From positions 1 through 11,988 of the forward strand of contig DGSP01000054.1 of assembly GCA_002393555.1 (NCBI GenBank): DNA of 11,988 bases, read 5' to 3'. The notes beneath the pieces are model-generated. The model was not told the DNA's origin, ran no database searches, and worked only from the letters and a program-made list of their open reading frames with translations. Positions within the stretch are counted from its first letter, which is position 1. Each line of letters starts with the position of its first letter. The translations under genes were made by a program, and so were the position numbers. Below, piece by piece: positions 1-7,062 of the stretch. This stretch comes from Prevotellaceae bacterium UBA4359. GTDB taxonomy: Bacteria; Bacteroidota; Bacteroidia; Bacteroidales; Bacteroidaceae.

Positions 1-73
1 GTAAAAATACATCCGAAATTTGAGTAAATTAGAATTATTCGCTTTATTCGTTGTTGAAAATGAAGTGTTTGGA

Positions 74-90
74 ACTTCCGAAACTTAAAT
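74..90 (-). repeat. AAGTTTCGG-type dispersed motif, copy A
   Basis: These 17 nt are the exact reverse complement of 11850-11866 (ATTTAAGTTTCGGAAGT) and share the CCGAAACTT core with the perfect palindrome at 11564-11593. The copy lies 13 nt upstream of the -33 element of the nspC promoter. It could be a protein-binding half-site or the end of a dispersed intergenic element; the sequence does not decide between them. Confidence 0.55.
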
Positions 91-103
91 CATATAATAA
101 ATA

Positions 104-135
104 TTTGCTTTTTCTTTCTCTTTATCGTACCTTTG
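104..135 (+). promoter_or_regulatory. Bacteroidetes-type promoter of nspC
   Basis: A TTTG at 104-107 (-33) and TACCTTTG at 128-135 (-7, perfect TAnnTTTG) are separated by 20 nt, the spacing expected of the Bacteroidetes primary sigma factor. Transcription should start near 140-143. The promoter therefore lies inside the longer in-frame extension that begins at 51, which argues that the upstream ATG is not the real start of nspC. Confidence 0.8.
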
Positions 136-146
136 CAGGGAAATCA

Positions 147-1328
147 ATGATCAATTCTCAAATGACTTTGTTGGAAAAGAACTTGGATGAGATTCCATCG
201 CCATGTTATGTGGTGGAGGAGTCGTTGCTGCGAAAGAACTTGAGTCTGATTCGCCGTGTGGCACAACGGGCAGATGTAGATATCATCTTGGCGTTTAAGG
301 CGTTTGCCTTGTGGAGGTGTTTCCCTATTTTCAGAGAGTATATCGGCAGCACGACGGCCTCGTCGCTTTTTGAGGCGCGGCTGGCCAAAGAGAAGTTTGG
401 CAGCAAGGCGCACACGTATTCACCGGCATACGTGGAGGAGGAGTTTGAGGAGATTGTGGTGTGTTCGAGCCATGTTACGTTCAACTCGCTCTCGCAGTTT
501 GCGCGCTTCGCGCCGATGGTGCGGGGGCGGGCTTCGGTGGGCTTGCGGGTCAATCCTGAATATAGCGAGATAGAGACTGAACTGTACAATCCTTGTGCGG
601 TGGGGTCGCGTTTCGGGGTCTTGGCTAAGGATTTGCCCTGTTCTCTGCCTGCCGAGGTGGAGGGTTTTCATGTCCATTGCCATTGCGAGTCGGGGAGCGA
701 TGTGTTTGCGCGTACTTTGGTGCGGATAGAGGAGAAGTTCTCGGGGTGGTTCCCTCAGTTGAAGTGGATTAACTTTGGGGGTGGGCATCTGATGACTCGC
801 AAGGACTATGATGTGGAGTTGCTTGTCGAGACCTTGCAGGATTTTCACCGTCGTTATCCGCATCTGAGGGTCATTCTGGAACCGGGCAGTGCTTTCGCTT
901 GGCAGACGGGGCCGCTGGTGGCGAGGGTGGTGGATGTGGTGGAGAACGGCGGGGTGAAGACAGCCATCATCAATGCCAGTTTCACGTGCCACATGCCAGA
1001 CTGTCTGGAGATGCCCTACAAGCCAGCCATCCGCTATGCGGAAACGCTGGAGGAGGATGACCTTCAGACGGCGAGGCTGCGGCCTCACACCTACCGAATA
1101 GGTGGCAACTCTTGCCTCTCGGGCGACTTCATGGGTTTGTGGCAGTTCGACCACGACCTTCGGATAGGGGAGCGGCTCATCTTTGAGGATATGATACACT
1201 ACACGACGGTGAAGACCAACATGTTTAATGGCGTTGGGCATCCTTCCATTGGGATGCTGCACGAGGATGGCACGTTTGAACTGTTCCGCCGATACACTTA
1301 CGAGGACTATCGCGACCGGATGTGCTGA
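147..1328 (+). CDS. nspC: Carboxynorspermidine/carboxyspermidine decarboxylase NspC
   Basis: A PLP-dependent fold-III decarboxylase that removes CO2 from carboxyspermidine or carboxynorspermidine, the last step of the alternative (aspartate semialdehyde-dependent) cytosolic polyamine pathway. Visible family marks, numbered from ATG 147, are the IPSPCYV start, PLP lysine K51 in ILAFKAF, GLRVNPEYSE with ELYNPCAVGSRFG, the HCHCESGSD segment, NFGGGHLMTRKDYD, EPGSAF (E245), CHMPDCLEMPYKPA, catalytic-type cysteine C323 in GGNSCLSGD, and FEDMIHYTTVKTNMFNG near the end. Length of 393 aa fits the family. The frame is open back to ATG 51, but the promoter at 104-135 lies in that extension. ATG 147 would leave a leader of only about 5 nt, so ATG 162 (388 aa) is a serious alternative. 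The usual partner, carboxyspermidine dehydrogenase, is not in the window. The substrate (carboxyspermidine versus carboxynorspermidine) cannot be read from sequence; spermidine production is typical of Bacteroidetes. Confidence 0.95.
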   Translation: MINSQMTLLEKNLDEIPSPCYVVEESLLRKNLSLIRRVAQRADVDIILAFKAFALWRCFPIFREYIGSTTASSLFEARLAKEKFGSKAHTYSPAYVEEEFEEIVVCSSHVTFNSLSQFARFAPMVRGRASVGLRVNPEYSEIETELYNPCAVGSRFGVLAKDLPCSLPAEVEGFHVHCHCESGSDVFARTLVRIEEKFSGWFPQLKWINFGGGHLMTRKDYDVELLVETLQDFHRRYPHLRVILEPGSAFAWQTGPLVARVVDVVENGGVKTAIINASFTCHMPDCLEMPYKPAIRYAETLEEDDLQTARLRPHTYRIGGNSCLSGDFMGLWQFDHDLRIGERLIFEDMIHYTTVKTNMFNGVGHPSIGMLHEDGTFELFRRYTYEDYRDRMC

Positions 1329-1365
1329 TGGTTTCTGGCGGACCTCTATTTTTTCATCTTCCGCC

Positions 1366-1406
1366 GAAGGCGTGTCATGAAAACTTTTCTTGCACCGAAC
1401 TTACGT
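1366..1406 (-). repeat. Dispersed intergenic element, copy 1
   Basis: Read on the minus strand from 1406 to 1366, this segment matches 11601-11641 on the plus strand at 32 of 41 positions without gaps, including the first ten bases ACGTAAGTTC and the internal AAGTTTT, ATGA, ACG and CTTC blocks. It lies 38 nt after the nspC stop. A weak 6-bp stem (GGCGGA 1337-1342 with TCCGCC 1360-1365) sits beside it and lacks a following T-run. The rest of the 1329-1477 gap holds nothing I can assign. Confidence 0.6.
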
Positions 1407-1477
1407 GAGGTGCCAGCAAGGGATGTCGAGATAGGCAACTGCTATATATGATAGCGGTCTGATAAATGGGAATGTGC

Positions 1478-1813
1478 TTATCTGCTTATGTGCGAACCGA
1501 TGGTTTCCATGATTCGCATATCGGTAAACTTCTTCTTGTATGGATCGAACTTCTGATTTCTTACAGCATTAGGACTTATGCCTCGTGTCGGTTCTTGCTC
1601 TTTGCGGACAAAAGATTGTCTGTGCTGCTTTCGACAACTGTCTTTCCTAACTGTATCACAGTTGTACATGGCATTCCGCTGACGTAACGAGTCAGTTCTA
1701 ATGTCTATGCTATCTTGTTTGCATGCAGTGCTGTCCACGCAGTTTTGGCCAACAGCAAAACAAGGCATAAACAATAGGACGATTAATCCAATCGATTTCT
1801 TTGGTGCAATCAT
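1478..1813 (-). CDS. Small secreted Cys-containing hypothetical protein
   Basis: I do not recognise this 111-aa protein. It begins with a convincing Sec signal peptide: MIAPKK, a hydrophobic core IGLIVLLFMPCFAV (residues 8-21) and a likely cleavage site near G22-Q23. C18 lies inside the core and does not form a normal lipobox. The mature part is polar and basic, with four cysteines (25, 31, 52, 60) that could form disulfides in the periplasm, and four Asp-Ser dipeptides (VDST, QDSI, TDSL, KDSC). The C-terminal half (QSFVRKEQEPTRGISPNAVRNQKF and onward) has no known motif. A TAACTTTG box at 1928-1935 on the same strand suggests a transcript with a leader of about 108 nt. The region is more AT-rich than its neighbours. 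The signal peptide and the upstream box are the case for a real gene; the function is unknown. Confidence 0.6.
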   Translation of the reverse strand: MIAPKKSIGLIVLLFMPCFAVGQNCVDSTACKQDSIDIRTDSLRQRNAMYNCDTVRKDSCRKQHRQSFVRKEQEPTRGISPNAVRNQKFDPYKKKFTDMRIMETIGSHISR

Positions 1814-1894
1814 ACAAATTCCGATTAATCTGTTTTTATTATTAAATTTGTGGATAAAATTATTCTAATTATGCTCATTAGTTTCTTAATATCC

Positions 1895-1909
1895 ATCGCC
1901 GAGGGCGAT
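1895..1909. other. Short hairpin in leader of the small secreted protein gene
   Basis: ATCGCC (1895-1900) and GGCGAT (1904-1909) form a perfect 6-bp stem with a 3-nt loop. On the minus strand it falls within the predicted leader, about 12 nt after the expected transcription start. On the plus strand it is followed by a T-rich run (CTCTTTTTT), so it could be terminator-like for plus-strand transcription, though no plus-strand gene precedes it. Confidence 0.35.
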
Positions 1910-1927
1910 TCTCTTTTTTGTGCGTTG

Positions 1928-1935
1928 CAAAGTTA
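1928..1935 (-). promoter_or_regulatory. -7 box for the small secreted protein gene
   Basis: On the minus strand this reads TAACTTTG, a perfect TAnnTTTG followed by C as is common. No clear TTTG stands 18-21 nt upstream, so only the -7 half is supported. The predicted start near 1921 gives a leader of about 108 nt to the ATG at 1813, unusually long compared with the other promoters in the window. Confidence 0.5.
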
Positions 1936-1970
1936 TACATTTCTCTCCAATTACAGCAGGTCGCCATCTT

Positions 1971-2023
1971 AAAAAAGGTGAAGAATACGATTTGGGCCTC
2001 ATTTTTTCATCAAAACGTCACCT
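1971..2023 (-). terminator. Possible terminator after the beta-barrel gene
   Basis: On the minus strand AGGTGA (2023-2018) can pair with TCACCT (1981-1976), immediately followed by a T-run (minus-strand reading of the A tract 1971-1976). It lies about 50 nt downstream of the stop codon at 2074. The stem is short and the loop long (36 nt), so this is weak. Confidence 0.35.
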
Positions 2024-2073
2024 CTCCATTTCCTTTCCCTATCTTTCTGAACCCAATTCGTGCCAAAGATGGC

Positions 2074-5073
2074 TTAGAAGCGGCCACCGCCTCCTCCGCC
2101 ACCGTTTCCGCCTCGGCCACCACCGCCACCGAAGCCTCCACGGCCACCGCCTCTTTCTCCGCCACGTCCTCTGGGGCCTTCACCTTCGCCTTCGCCATCG
2201 GGGCGTTCGTTCATGAAACTGCGCATCTCGCGCAGGTTCTGTCGTGCCTCCCGATTGCCGAACAGGTTGAGGCGGTAGATGAAGTGTACCATCACGTAAC
2301 TGTAGATGCTGTTTGTCTCGGTGTCTCGGCGAGAGTAGGCCGAGATGGTGCGGCTGATGTTGCTGCGTTCGTGCAGCAGGTCGTAGGCTTGGATTGACAC
2401 GGTGGCTGTCTTCCGCTTCAGGAATCGGTAACTCACTTGTGCGTTCCAGATGAGTTCGTTGGTGTTCATGTTGGCCGAGGAGTAGCCGCGTCGTGAACTC
2501 ATGTTGATGTCGGTGGAGAAGCCGAAGCCGCTGTTGAAGTTGCCTGTGGAGGAGAGGCCGTAGTGGAAGTTGAAGGTGTTCTGATTGCTGGCATCCACCA
2601 TTTCGCTTGCAGTTTTGGACCATGTGATGCCTCCGTTGGCGCGGATGTCGAAGTTGTTCAGTCTCAGCGTGAGGCTCATGCTTTCTCCCAGCGTGGTGTG
2701 CTTCACGTCGTTTTTGTAGGTTTCATGATTTTGGTAGATGTAACCTACGTTGTGCCGGAGCGCGGCCGTTGTGTTGGCGTTCAGCGTCAGTTTCTCCCAT
2801 CCCAGCGGTGTGTTGAAGCCGATGTTTCCGTTGATGCTCCAGTTGCCGTTGATGTTTTCGGGGCGTGTGGTTTGTCCGCCTGTCACTTCGTTGTATTCCG
2901 TGCGGTTGCTGATGCTGTTGTGTGTGCTGCTGTAGGAGAAGCGTCCGAAGATGGACTGTCTGGTGGCCTCGAAGTAGTTGTTGTAGTCGATATTGATGTT
3001 GTGGGTGAAGGACGGTTTCAGGTTGGGGTTTCCCTCGCGGATGTTCAGCGGGTTGCTGTTGTCCGTCAGGTTGAAGAGGTCCGTCATGTCTGGCTGGTTG
3101 GTGTTGCCCCGGTAGGTGAGGCGGAGCGTGTGTTGTCGGGAGAAGCGCAGCCGTGCGTTGAGGGTGGGGGACACGCGCGAGAAACTGCGTCCGGCGATGG
3201 TGTCGAGTCCTTGGTATTGATACACCATTTCCTGGTGCTGTCGTTCCCAGCGGACACCTGCACTCACGTTGAGCAACTTCGTGATGTAGCGCAGCGAGAA
3301 GTTCAGGCTGTGTGTCTTGTTGATGTTGTCGGTGTAGCGTGAGAGTGAGTCGCTCAGAAACTCGAAGTAGTTGGGTGGGAGCATGCCGTACTGTCCGTAG
3401 TTCTCCCAGAGTTCCCTCCCGATTTCGTCTTCTTTGGCAAAGTCATACGTCTGGCCGTCGGCATGCCGCTTGGAGTAGTTGTAGCCATAGTTCAGTTGGG
3501 CAAAGAGGTTGCGCAGCACTGGCTCCGAATAGGTCAGTCCTATGCCGTAGTTCTTGTTGTCCGACGGGTTGTTTCGGTGGCGGAAGGTCAGGTCGGTCGC
3601 GTTGTTGCGCTGGTGGTAAATGACATCGGAGAAGTTGAAACTCTTGTTTTTGTTCTCGCTCAGCGACCCGCTCATGCGCAGGCTCACATTGCGTCCGTTG
3701 CTGCCCGAGACGGCACTCGGCCCAAACCAGGGCTTGCCGCCCAGGCGTCGGTTCAGCGTCAGGTTTCCGCTTACGCTGTAGTTTGAACCATCACTCCAAC
3801 TTTGTGACTCGTTTTCGTTGATTTTGATGTCGTTGCTGATTTCGTCAATCTGCGACAACGGTTCCTTGATTCCTCCTTGATAGGGGTCGTCGTTGAAGGT
3901 GGCTGACTCGTTGTTCGAAGCGCTCTTCGATTTGCCAGTGGAGAAGCGGGGACTGAAAATCAGCGTGGTGAGCGAGTCTATTCTCCACTCGGCTTTGAAG
4001 TCTCCGCTCAGGTTGCCATTTCTGTTTGTGTTTGTGTTGCGGCTATTGCTGAATGATGCGTTTGTGGAGACAAAATTTTGTGAACTGTTATATGAGCGGT
4101 TGTTGCTCTTGTTGTAGTTGTATCGGACGTTGCCGCCAAATTCAAAGTTCTTCACGTCGAAGACCAGTCGTCCGCCTATCTGTTTTTGGATTGTGTTGCC
4201 GTTGTTGCCAGTGTTGTTTTGCGAACCTATCACGTTCGACTGAAATCCCTCCTTGAAGCGGTTGACCATCACTCGGCCCGAATAGCGCTCGTGGCTTCCG
4301 TAGGCAGCATCCACGTTGCCGAACCAGCCCTGCTGCATGCCTTTCTTGATGGTCAGGTCGATGACCGTCTCCTCCTCGCCGTCGTCGATGCCCGTGATGC
4401 GGCTGAAGTCCGACTGCTTGTCGTAGGTCTTCACCTTGTCAATAATCTCGGCAGGCAGGTTCTTCATCGACATGTTCTGGTCGTTGCCAAAAAACTCTTT
4501 GCCGCCCACCAGAATCTTCTTCACGGTCTTGCCGTTCACCTTCACTATGCCGTCTTCAATCGTCACGCCGGGCAACTTCTTGATGAGTTCTTCCAGCACA
4601 CTTCCCTCTGGCACCTTGAAGGCATCGGCATTGAAGATGAGCGTGTCTTCCTTCACCTCCACCTCTTTCATCTGAGCCGTCACCACCGCCTGCTTCAGTT
4701 CCACGATGTTCGATGTGAGTTGCACCGTGCCGATGGCCAGTGTTCCCTTGTTCTCTTTCCGCTTCACGGTGATGGGGCGATAGACACTGCGGTAGCCAAT
4801 GTATGACACCCTCAGCAGGTAGGAGCCGTCCTTCACCTTCTTGATGCTGAACGAGCCGTCGAGTGCCGTGGCTACACCGGCCACCATGCGAGTCGTGTCT
4901 GTGGTCATCACTGCCACACTGCTCTGGATGAGTGGCTCCCCGTTCTCGCTATCTACCACTGTGCCTTTCAGCAGGGTTTGTGCCCCAGCCGTTCCCGCCC
5001 AGAGGAAGAGCAGCAGCGTGTGTACTATCTTGCGTAGTATTGTCGTGTCACCTGTTCTATGTGGTGTCGCCAT
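2074..5073 (-). CDS. Outer-membrane beta-barrel protein, TonB-receptor-like, with Gly-rich tail
   Basis: A 999-aa exported protein. Residues 1-31 are a signal peptide (core HTLLLFLWAGTAGA). Residues about 34-120 form a carboxypeptidase-regulatory-like Ig-type domain (LKGTVVDSENGEPLIQSS, DGSFSIKKVKDGSYLLRVSYIGY). Residues about 155-245 resemble the plug region of this family (LEELIKKLPGVTIEDG, VGGKEFFGND, LPAEIIDKVKTYDKQSDF). From about 250 to 945 there is a long series of alternating aromatic/polar strands typical of the OMP_b-brl_3-type barrel. Residues 960-999 are almost only Gly, Arg and a few Glu/Phe, ending in RF. It lacks the SusC signature and has no SusD partner, so I call it a TonB-receptor-like barrel of unknown cargo rather than a glycan importer. 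The plausible site of action is the outer membrane. It appears monocistronic, with a candidate promoter at 5129-5163. Confidence 0.88.
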   Translation of the reverse strand: MATPHRTGDTTILRKIVHTLLLFLWAGTAGAQTLLKGTVVDSENGEPLIQSSVAVMTTDTTRMVAGVATALDGSFSIKKVKDGSYLLRVSYIGYRSVYRPITVKRKENKGTLAIGTVQLTSNIVELKQAVVTAQMKEVEVKEDTLIFNADAFKVPEGSVLEELIKKLPGVTIEDGIVKVNGKTVKKILVGGKEFFGNDQNMSMKNLPAEIIDKVKTYDKQSDFSRITGIDDGEEETVIDLTIKKGMQQGWFGNVDAAYGSHERYSGRVMVNRFKEGFQSNVIGSQNNTGNNGNTIQKQIGGRLVFDVKNFEFGGNVRYNYNKSNNRSYNSSQNFVSTNASFSNSRNTNTNRNGNLSGDFKAEWRIDSLTTLIFSPRFSTGKSKSASNNESATFNDDPYQGGIKEPLSQIDEISNDIKINENESQSWSDGSNYSVSGNLTLNRRLGGKPWFGPSAVSGSNGRNVSLRMSGSLSENKNKSFNFSDVIYHQRNNATDLTFRHRNNPSDNKNYGIGLTYSEPVLRNLFAQLNYGYNYSKRHADGQTYDFAKEDEIGRELWENYGQYGMLPPNYFEFLSDSLSRYTDNINKTHSLNFSLRYITKLLNVSAGVRWERQHQEMVYQYQGLDTIAGRSFSRVSPTLNARLRFSRQHTLRLTYRGNTNQPDMTDLFNLTDNSNPLNIREGNPNLKPSFTHNINIDYNNYFEATRQSIFGRFSYSSTHNSISNRTEYNEVTGGQTTRPENINGNWSINGNIGFNTPLGWEKLTLNANTTAALRHNVGYIYQNHETYKNDVKHTTLGESMSLTLRLNNFDIRANGGITWSKTASEMVDASNQNTFNFHYGLSSTGNFNSGFGFSTDINMSSRRGYSSANMNTNELIWNAQVSYRFLKRKTATVSIQAYDLLHERSNISRTISAYSRRDTETNSIYSYVMVHFIYRLNLFGNREARQNLREMRSFMNERPDGEGEGEGPRGRGGERGGGRGGFGGGGGRGGNGGGGGGGRF

Positions 5074-5128
5074 GTGATTTTTCCGATTTTTAGCGTGAAA
5101 TACTGTTCCATAAGACCTTTCTCGTCTG

Positions 5129-5163
5129 CAAAGGTTTAATGCAACTCTCCAAAAAATTTCAAA
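5129..5163 (-). promoter_or_regulatory. Candidate promoter of the beta-barrel gene
   Basis: The minus strand carries AACCTTTG at 5136-5129, one mismatch from TAnnTTTG and followed by CAG, with TTTG at 5163-5160 some 23 nt upstream. Both the mismatch and the long spacing make it weaker than the other promoters here. The expected leader is about 50 nt. Confidence 0.4.
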
Positions 5164-5182
5164 TCATTTCATGGCTGCACGT

Positions 5183-5251
5183 AATCGTACCCCTCGGCTA
5201 CGGTTCATCGTACCCGAGGGGTACGGCATGCCGTAGTCGAGGGGTACGATT
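5183..5251. repeat. Nested hairpin of repeated CGTACCC words; likely terminator or intergenic repeat
   Basis: Outer arms 5183-5203 and 5231-5251 pair over 21 positions with one non-Watson-Crick position that becomes a G-U pair in plus-strand RNA. Inside, CGTACCC (5209-5215) and GGGTACG (5219-5225) form a second perfect 7-bp stem, and TACGGCATGCCGTA (5222-5235) is itself a palindrome. The word CGTACCCCTCG occurs once on the plus strand and twice on the minus strand. The outer stem starts 11 nt after the cdd stop codon, so it may terminate cdd, but the T-run (5250-5256) follows it on the plus strand, where no gene precedes it. Confidence 0.8.
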
Positions 5252-5261
5252 TTTTTCTCTT

Positions 5262-5741
5262 TCAGAGGAAACTCTCGTCGAAGCCCAGGGGAAGCAGGTC
5301 CTTGATGCTGCGGATGCTGTAGATGCCGTCGGTGCCGTAGAGAAGCACTCCGATGGGGTGGCCTGCCCGCTGCTCGGCCTCGAGGAGCGACTGGCGACAG
5401 GCTCCGCAGGGGGCAATGGGACGATGGATGAACTCTCCGTAGGCATTGCGCGCGGCGATGCAGATGGAGCGGATGGGCTGGTCGGGATAGCGCGAGTTGG
5501 CGTAGAACATGGCGGTGCGCTCGGCACAGAGGCCGGAGGGGTAGGCGGCGTTCTCCTGATTGCTGCCGCCGACGATGGTGCCGTCGGCCAGCAGCACGGC
5601 TGCACCCACCGAAAAGTGGGAGTAGGGAGCATAACTGCGATAGGTGGCTCGGCGGGCTTCGTCGAGCAGATGAAGTTCCTCGGAGGTGAGTTCCGATTCT
5701 TCTTTCACAAGGATGGGGATGTGGATGTCGATTGTTCTCAT
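5262..5741 (-). CDS. cdd: Cytidine deaminase
   Basis: Zinc hydrolase that deaminates cytidine and deoxycytidine to uridine and deoxyuridine in pyrimidine salvage; cytosolic. The 159-aa protein has the tetrameric Cdd signature: FSVGAAVLLADG (43-54), substrate-binding NQENAAYPSGLCAER with zinc ligand C72 and catalytic E74, and PCGACRQ with zinc ligands C112 and C115. Three Cys ligands mark the short bacterial tetramer class. Length is slightly longer than the 130-150 aa typical of the family because of a 15-20 residue N-terminal extension. ATG 5741 follows a strong promoter at 5808-5838 with a leader of about 60 nt. The gene stands alone, is divergent from the GH53 gene, and is followed by the hairpin at 5183-5251. 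Confidence 0.96.
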   Translation of the reverse strand: MRTIDIHIPILVKEESELTSEELHLLDEARRATYRSYAPYSHFSVGAAVLLADGTIVGGSNQENAAYPSGLCAERTAMFYANSRYPDQPIRSICIAARNAYGEFIHRPIAPCGACRQSLLEAEQRAGHPIGVLLYGTDGIYSIRSIKDLLPLGFDESFL

Positions 5742-5807
5742 GCTACATGGTTGTTGTCTTTTATGTTCTGGCGTTAGTTTTCAAGCCCCACAGTTCGTTT
5801 CGTGCTA

Positions 5808-5838
5808 CAAAAGTAGGAAATTTCTGTCTTTTGGCAAA
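5808..5838 (-). promoter_or_regulatory. Promoter of cdd
   Basis: On the minus strand TTTG (5838-5835) and TACTTTTG (5815-5808, perfect TAnnTTTG) are 19 nt apart. Transcription should start near 5801. It does not overlap the divergent GH53 promoter; the two -33 boxes are about 30 nt apart, leaving little room for a shared operator. Confidence 0.82.
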
Positions 5839-5867
5839 AAAATGGAAGCATTTGTCCACTTTGTTCC

Positions 5868-5897
5868 TTTGAGATTGTGCAAGGTTTCTTATCTTTG
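5868..5897 (+). promoter_or_regulatory. Promoter of the GH53-GH43 unit
   Basis: TTTG (5868-5871) and TATCTTTG (5890-5897, perfect TAnnTTTG followed by C) are 18 nt apart. Expected start near 5904, a leader of about 20 nt before ATG 5925. The good match suggests transcription by the primary sigma factor. I see no clear operator in the 183-nt divergent spacer. Confidence 0.8.
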
Positions 5898-5924
5898 CAC
5901 TTGTTTTTCTAAAATGTCTTTTCT

Positions 5925-7019
5925 ATGATGAAGAAGAAAATTTGTGCTTTGGCCTTTTTGGCTATGCAGAGTCTCTGGATGGCGGCTCAAGGCGACTTTG
6001 TGAAGGGTGCCGATGTGGGCATGCTGGCAGGTCAGGAACGTCGGGGACAGAAGTTCTACGATGTGAAAGGTAATGAACGCGAGTGTCTGGACCTGTTGCA
6101 GGACTATCAGATTGGTGCCATCCGGCTGCGCGTGTGGGTCAATCCGCGAGGTGGCTCCAACGGTAAAGAGGAGGTGCTGCAGATGGCCAAACGGGCTAAG
6201 GCCAAAGGCATGGACATCATGATAGACTTCCACTACAGCGACTGGTGGGCCGATCCTGGCAAGCAACCCATCCCGGCTGCATGGCGGGGACACACCTATG
6301 AGCAGATGAAGGAGGATGTGGCCAACCACACGGTGGAGGTGCTTTCGCTGCTGAAGGAGAATGGCATCCAGCCTCGATGGGTGCAGGTGGGCAACGAGAC
6401 GACCAACGGCATGCTGTGGAGCGTGAAGACGGGAAAGAATGGTTGGGAAGTGAAGGATGAAAACGGACACACCATCATCACCGAGTCGATGGGACACATC
6501 AAGACGGAGCCGGAACACTATGCAGGCTTCATCCGTGCAGGCTACGATGCGGTGAAGAAGGTCTTTCCCGAGGCCATCGTCATCATTCATCTGGACTGTG
6601 GACACAAGCAGAGCATCTACGACTGGAATCTCGACATCGTGAAAAAATATGGCGGCAAGTTCGACATGGTGGGCATGTCGCTCTATCCCTATTGGGCAAT
6701 GGAGGGGCATCCCGAACTGCAAGCCGACTCCATCATCACGGCCTGCATGGCCAACATCCGCCACGTGAGCGAGAAGTATGGCTGCGACGTGATGATTGTG
6801 GAGACAGGCTATGAGGTGAACGAACAGAAGCCTGAAGTGATGGAGGAGGGACGCCGACAGTTGGCACGGGTCATCAGAGAGGCGCGCACCGAAACGAATG
6901 GCCGTTGCCGAGGTGTCTTTTACTGGGAACCCCAATGCCTGCCAGGCGGCTACAAACTGGGTGCGTTCGACAGCAAGGGAAAGCCCACGGTGATTATGGA
7001 CGGATTCTTGGAACCCTGA
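5925..7019 (+). CDS. GH53 arabinogalactan endo-beta-1,4-galactanase
   Basis: Glycoside hydrolase family 53 endo-enzyme that cuts beta-1,4-galactan, the backbone of type I arabinogalactan and of pectic side chains. The 364-aa protein starts with a signal peptide (KKKICALAFLAMQSLWMAAQ), so it acts outside the cytoplasm; no lipobox is visible. The rest is a single (beta/alpha)8 barrel: FVKGADVGML near the start, IGAIRLRVWVNPRGG (63-77), DFHYSDWWADPGKQPIPAAW (101-120), WVQVGNETTNGMLW with acid/base E158, GMSLYPYW (250-257), IVETGYE with nucleophile E293, and VFYWEP (331-336). Length fits a catalytic domain with no carbohydrate-binding module. ATG 5925 is followed directly by a second ATG at 5928; either could be used. 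The GH43 gene begins 43 nt after the stop on the same strand, so the two are probably co-transcribed. Conserved catalytic residues suggest an active enzyme. Confidence 0.94.
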   Translation: MMKKKICALAFLAMQSLWMAAQGDFVKGADVGMLAGQERRGQKFYDVKGNERECLDLLQDYQIGAIRLRVWVNPRGGSNGKEEVLQMAKRAKAKGMDIMIDFHYSDWWADPGKQPIPAAWRGHTYEQMKEDVANHTVEVLSLLKENGIQPRWVQVGNETTNGMLWSVKTGKNGWEVKDENGHTIITESMGHIKTEPEHYAGFIRAGYDAVKKVFPEAIVIIHLDCGHKQSIYDWNLDIVKKYGGKFDMVGMSLYPYWAMEGHPELQADSIITACMANIRHVSEKYGCDVMIVETGYEVNEQKPEVMEEGRRQLARVIREARTETNGRCRGVFYWEPQCLPGGYKLGAFDSKGKPTVIMDGFLEP

Positions 7020-7062
7020 TGAATGCCAGATATTTATTAACCTAAAAATATGTATAACTGAA

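Noticed and set aside
1337..1365. Terminator of nspC formed by GGCGGA and TCCGCC
   Set aside because: Only 6 bp with a 17-nt loop, and the T-rich run lies inside the loop rather than after the stem.
1918..2397. Plus-strand reading frame of 159 codons rich in Ala, Ser and Thr
   Set aside because: It is the opposite strand of the Gly-rich tail and last strands of the beta-barrel gene; the Ala/Ser/Thr bias mirrors the repetitive GGN codons, and there is no promoter.
2563..3342. Long plus-strand reading frame (259 codons) inside the beta-barrel gene
   Set aside because: Antisense shadow of a real gene; Val-rich and without motifs or a start context.
2074..5073. SusC-type glycan importer working with GH53-GH43
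   Set aside because: No SusC signature, no SusD neighbour, and the gene is on the opposite strand with cdd in between.
5889..6935. 348-codon minus-strand frame across the GH53 gene
   Set aside because: Antisense shadow; His/Leu-rich with no recognisable domain, while the plus strand has an intact GH53 with catalytic residues.
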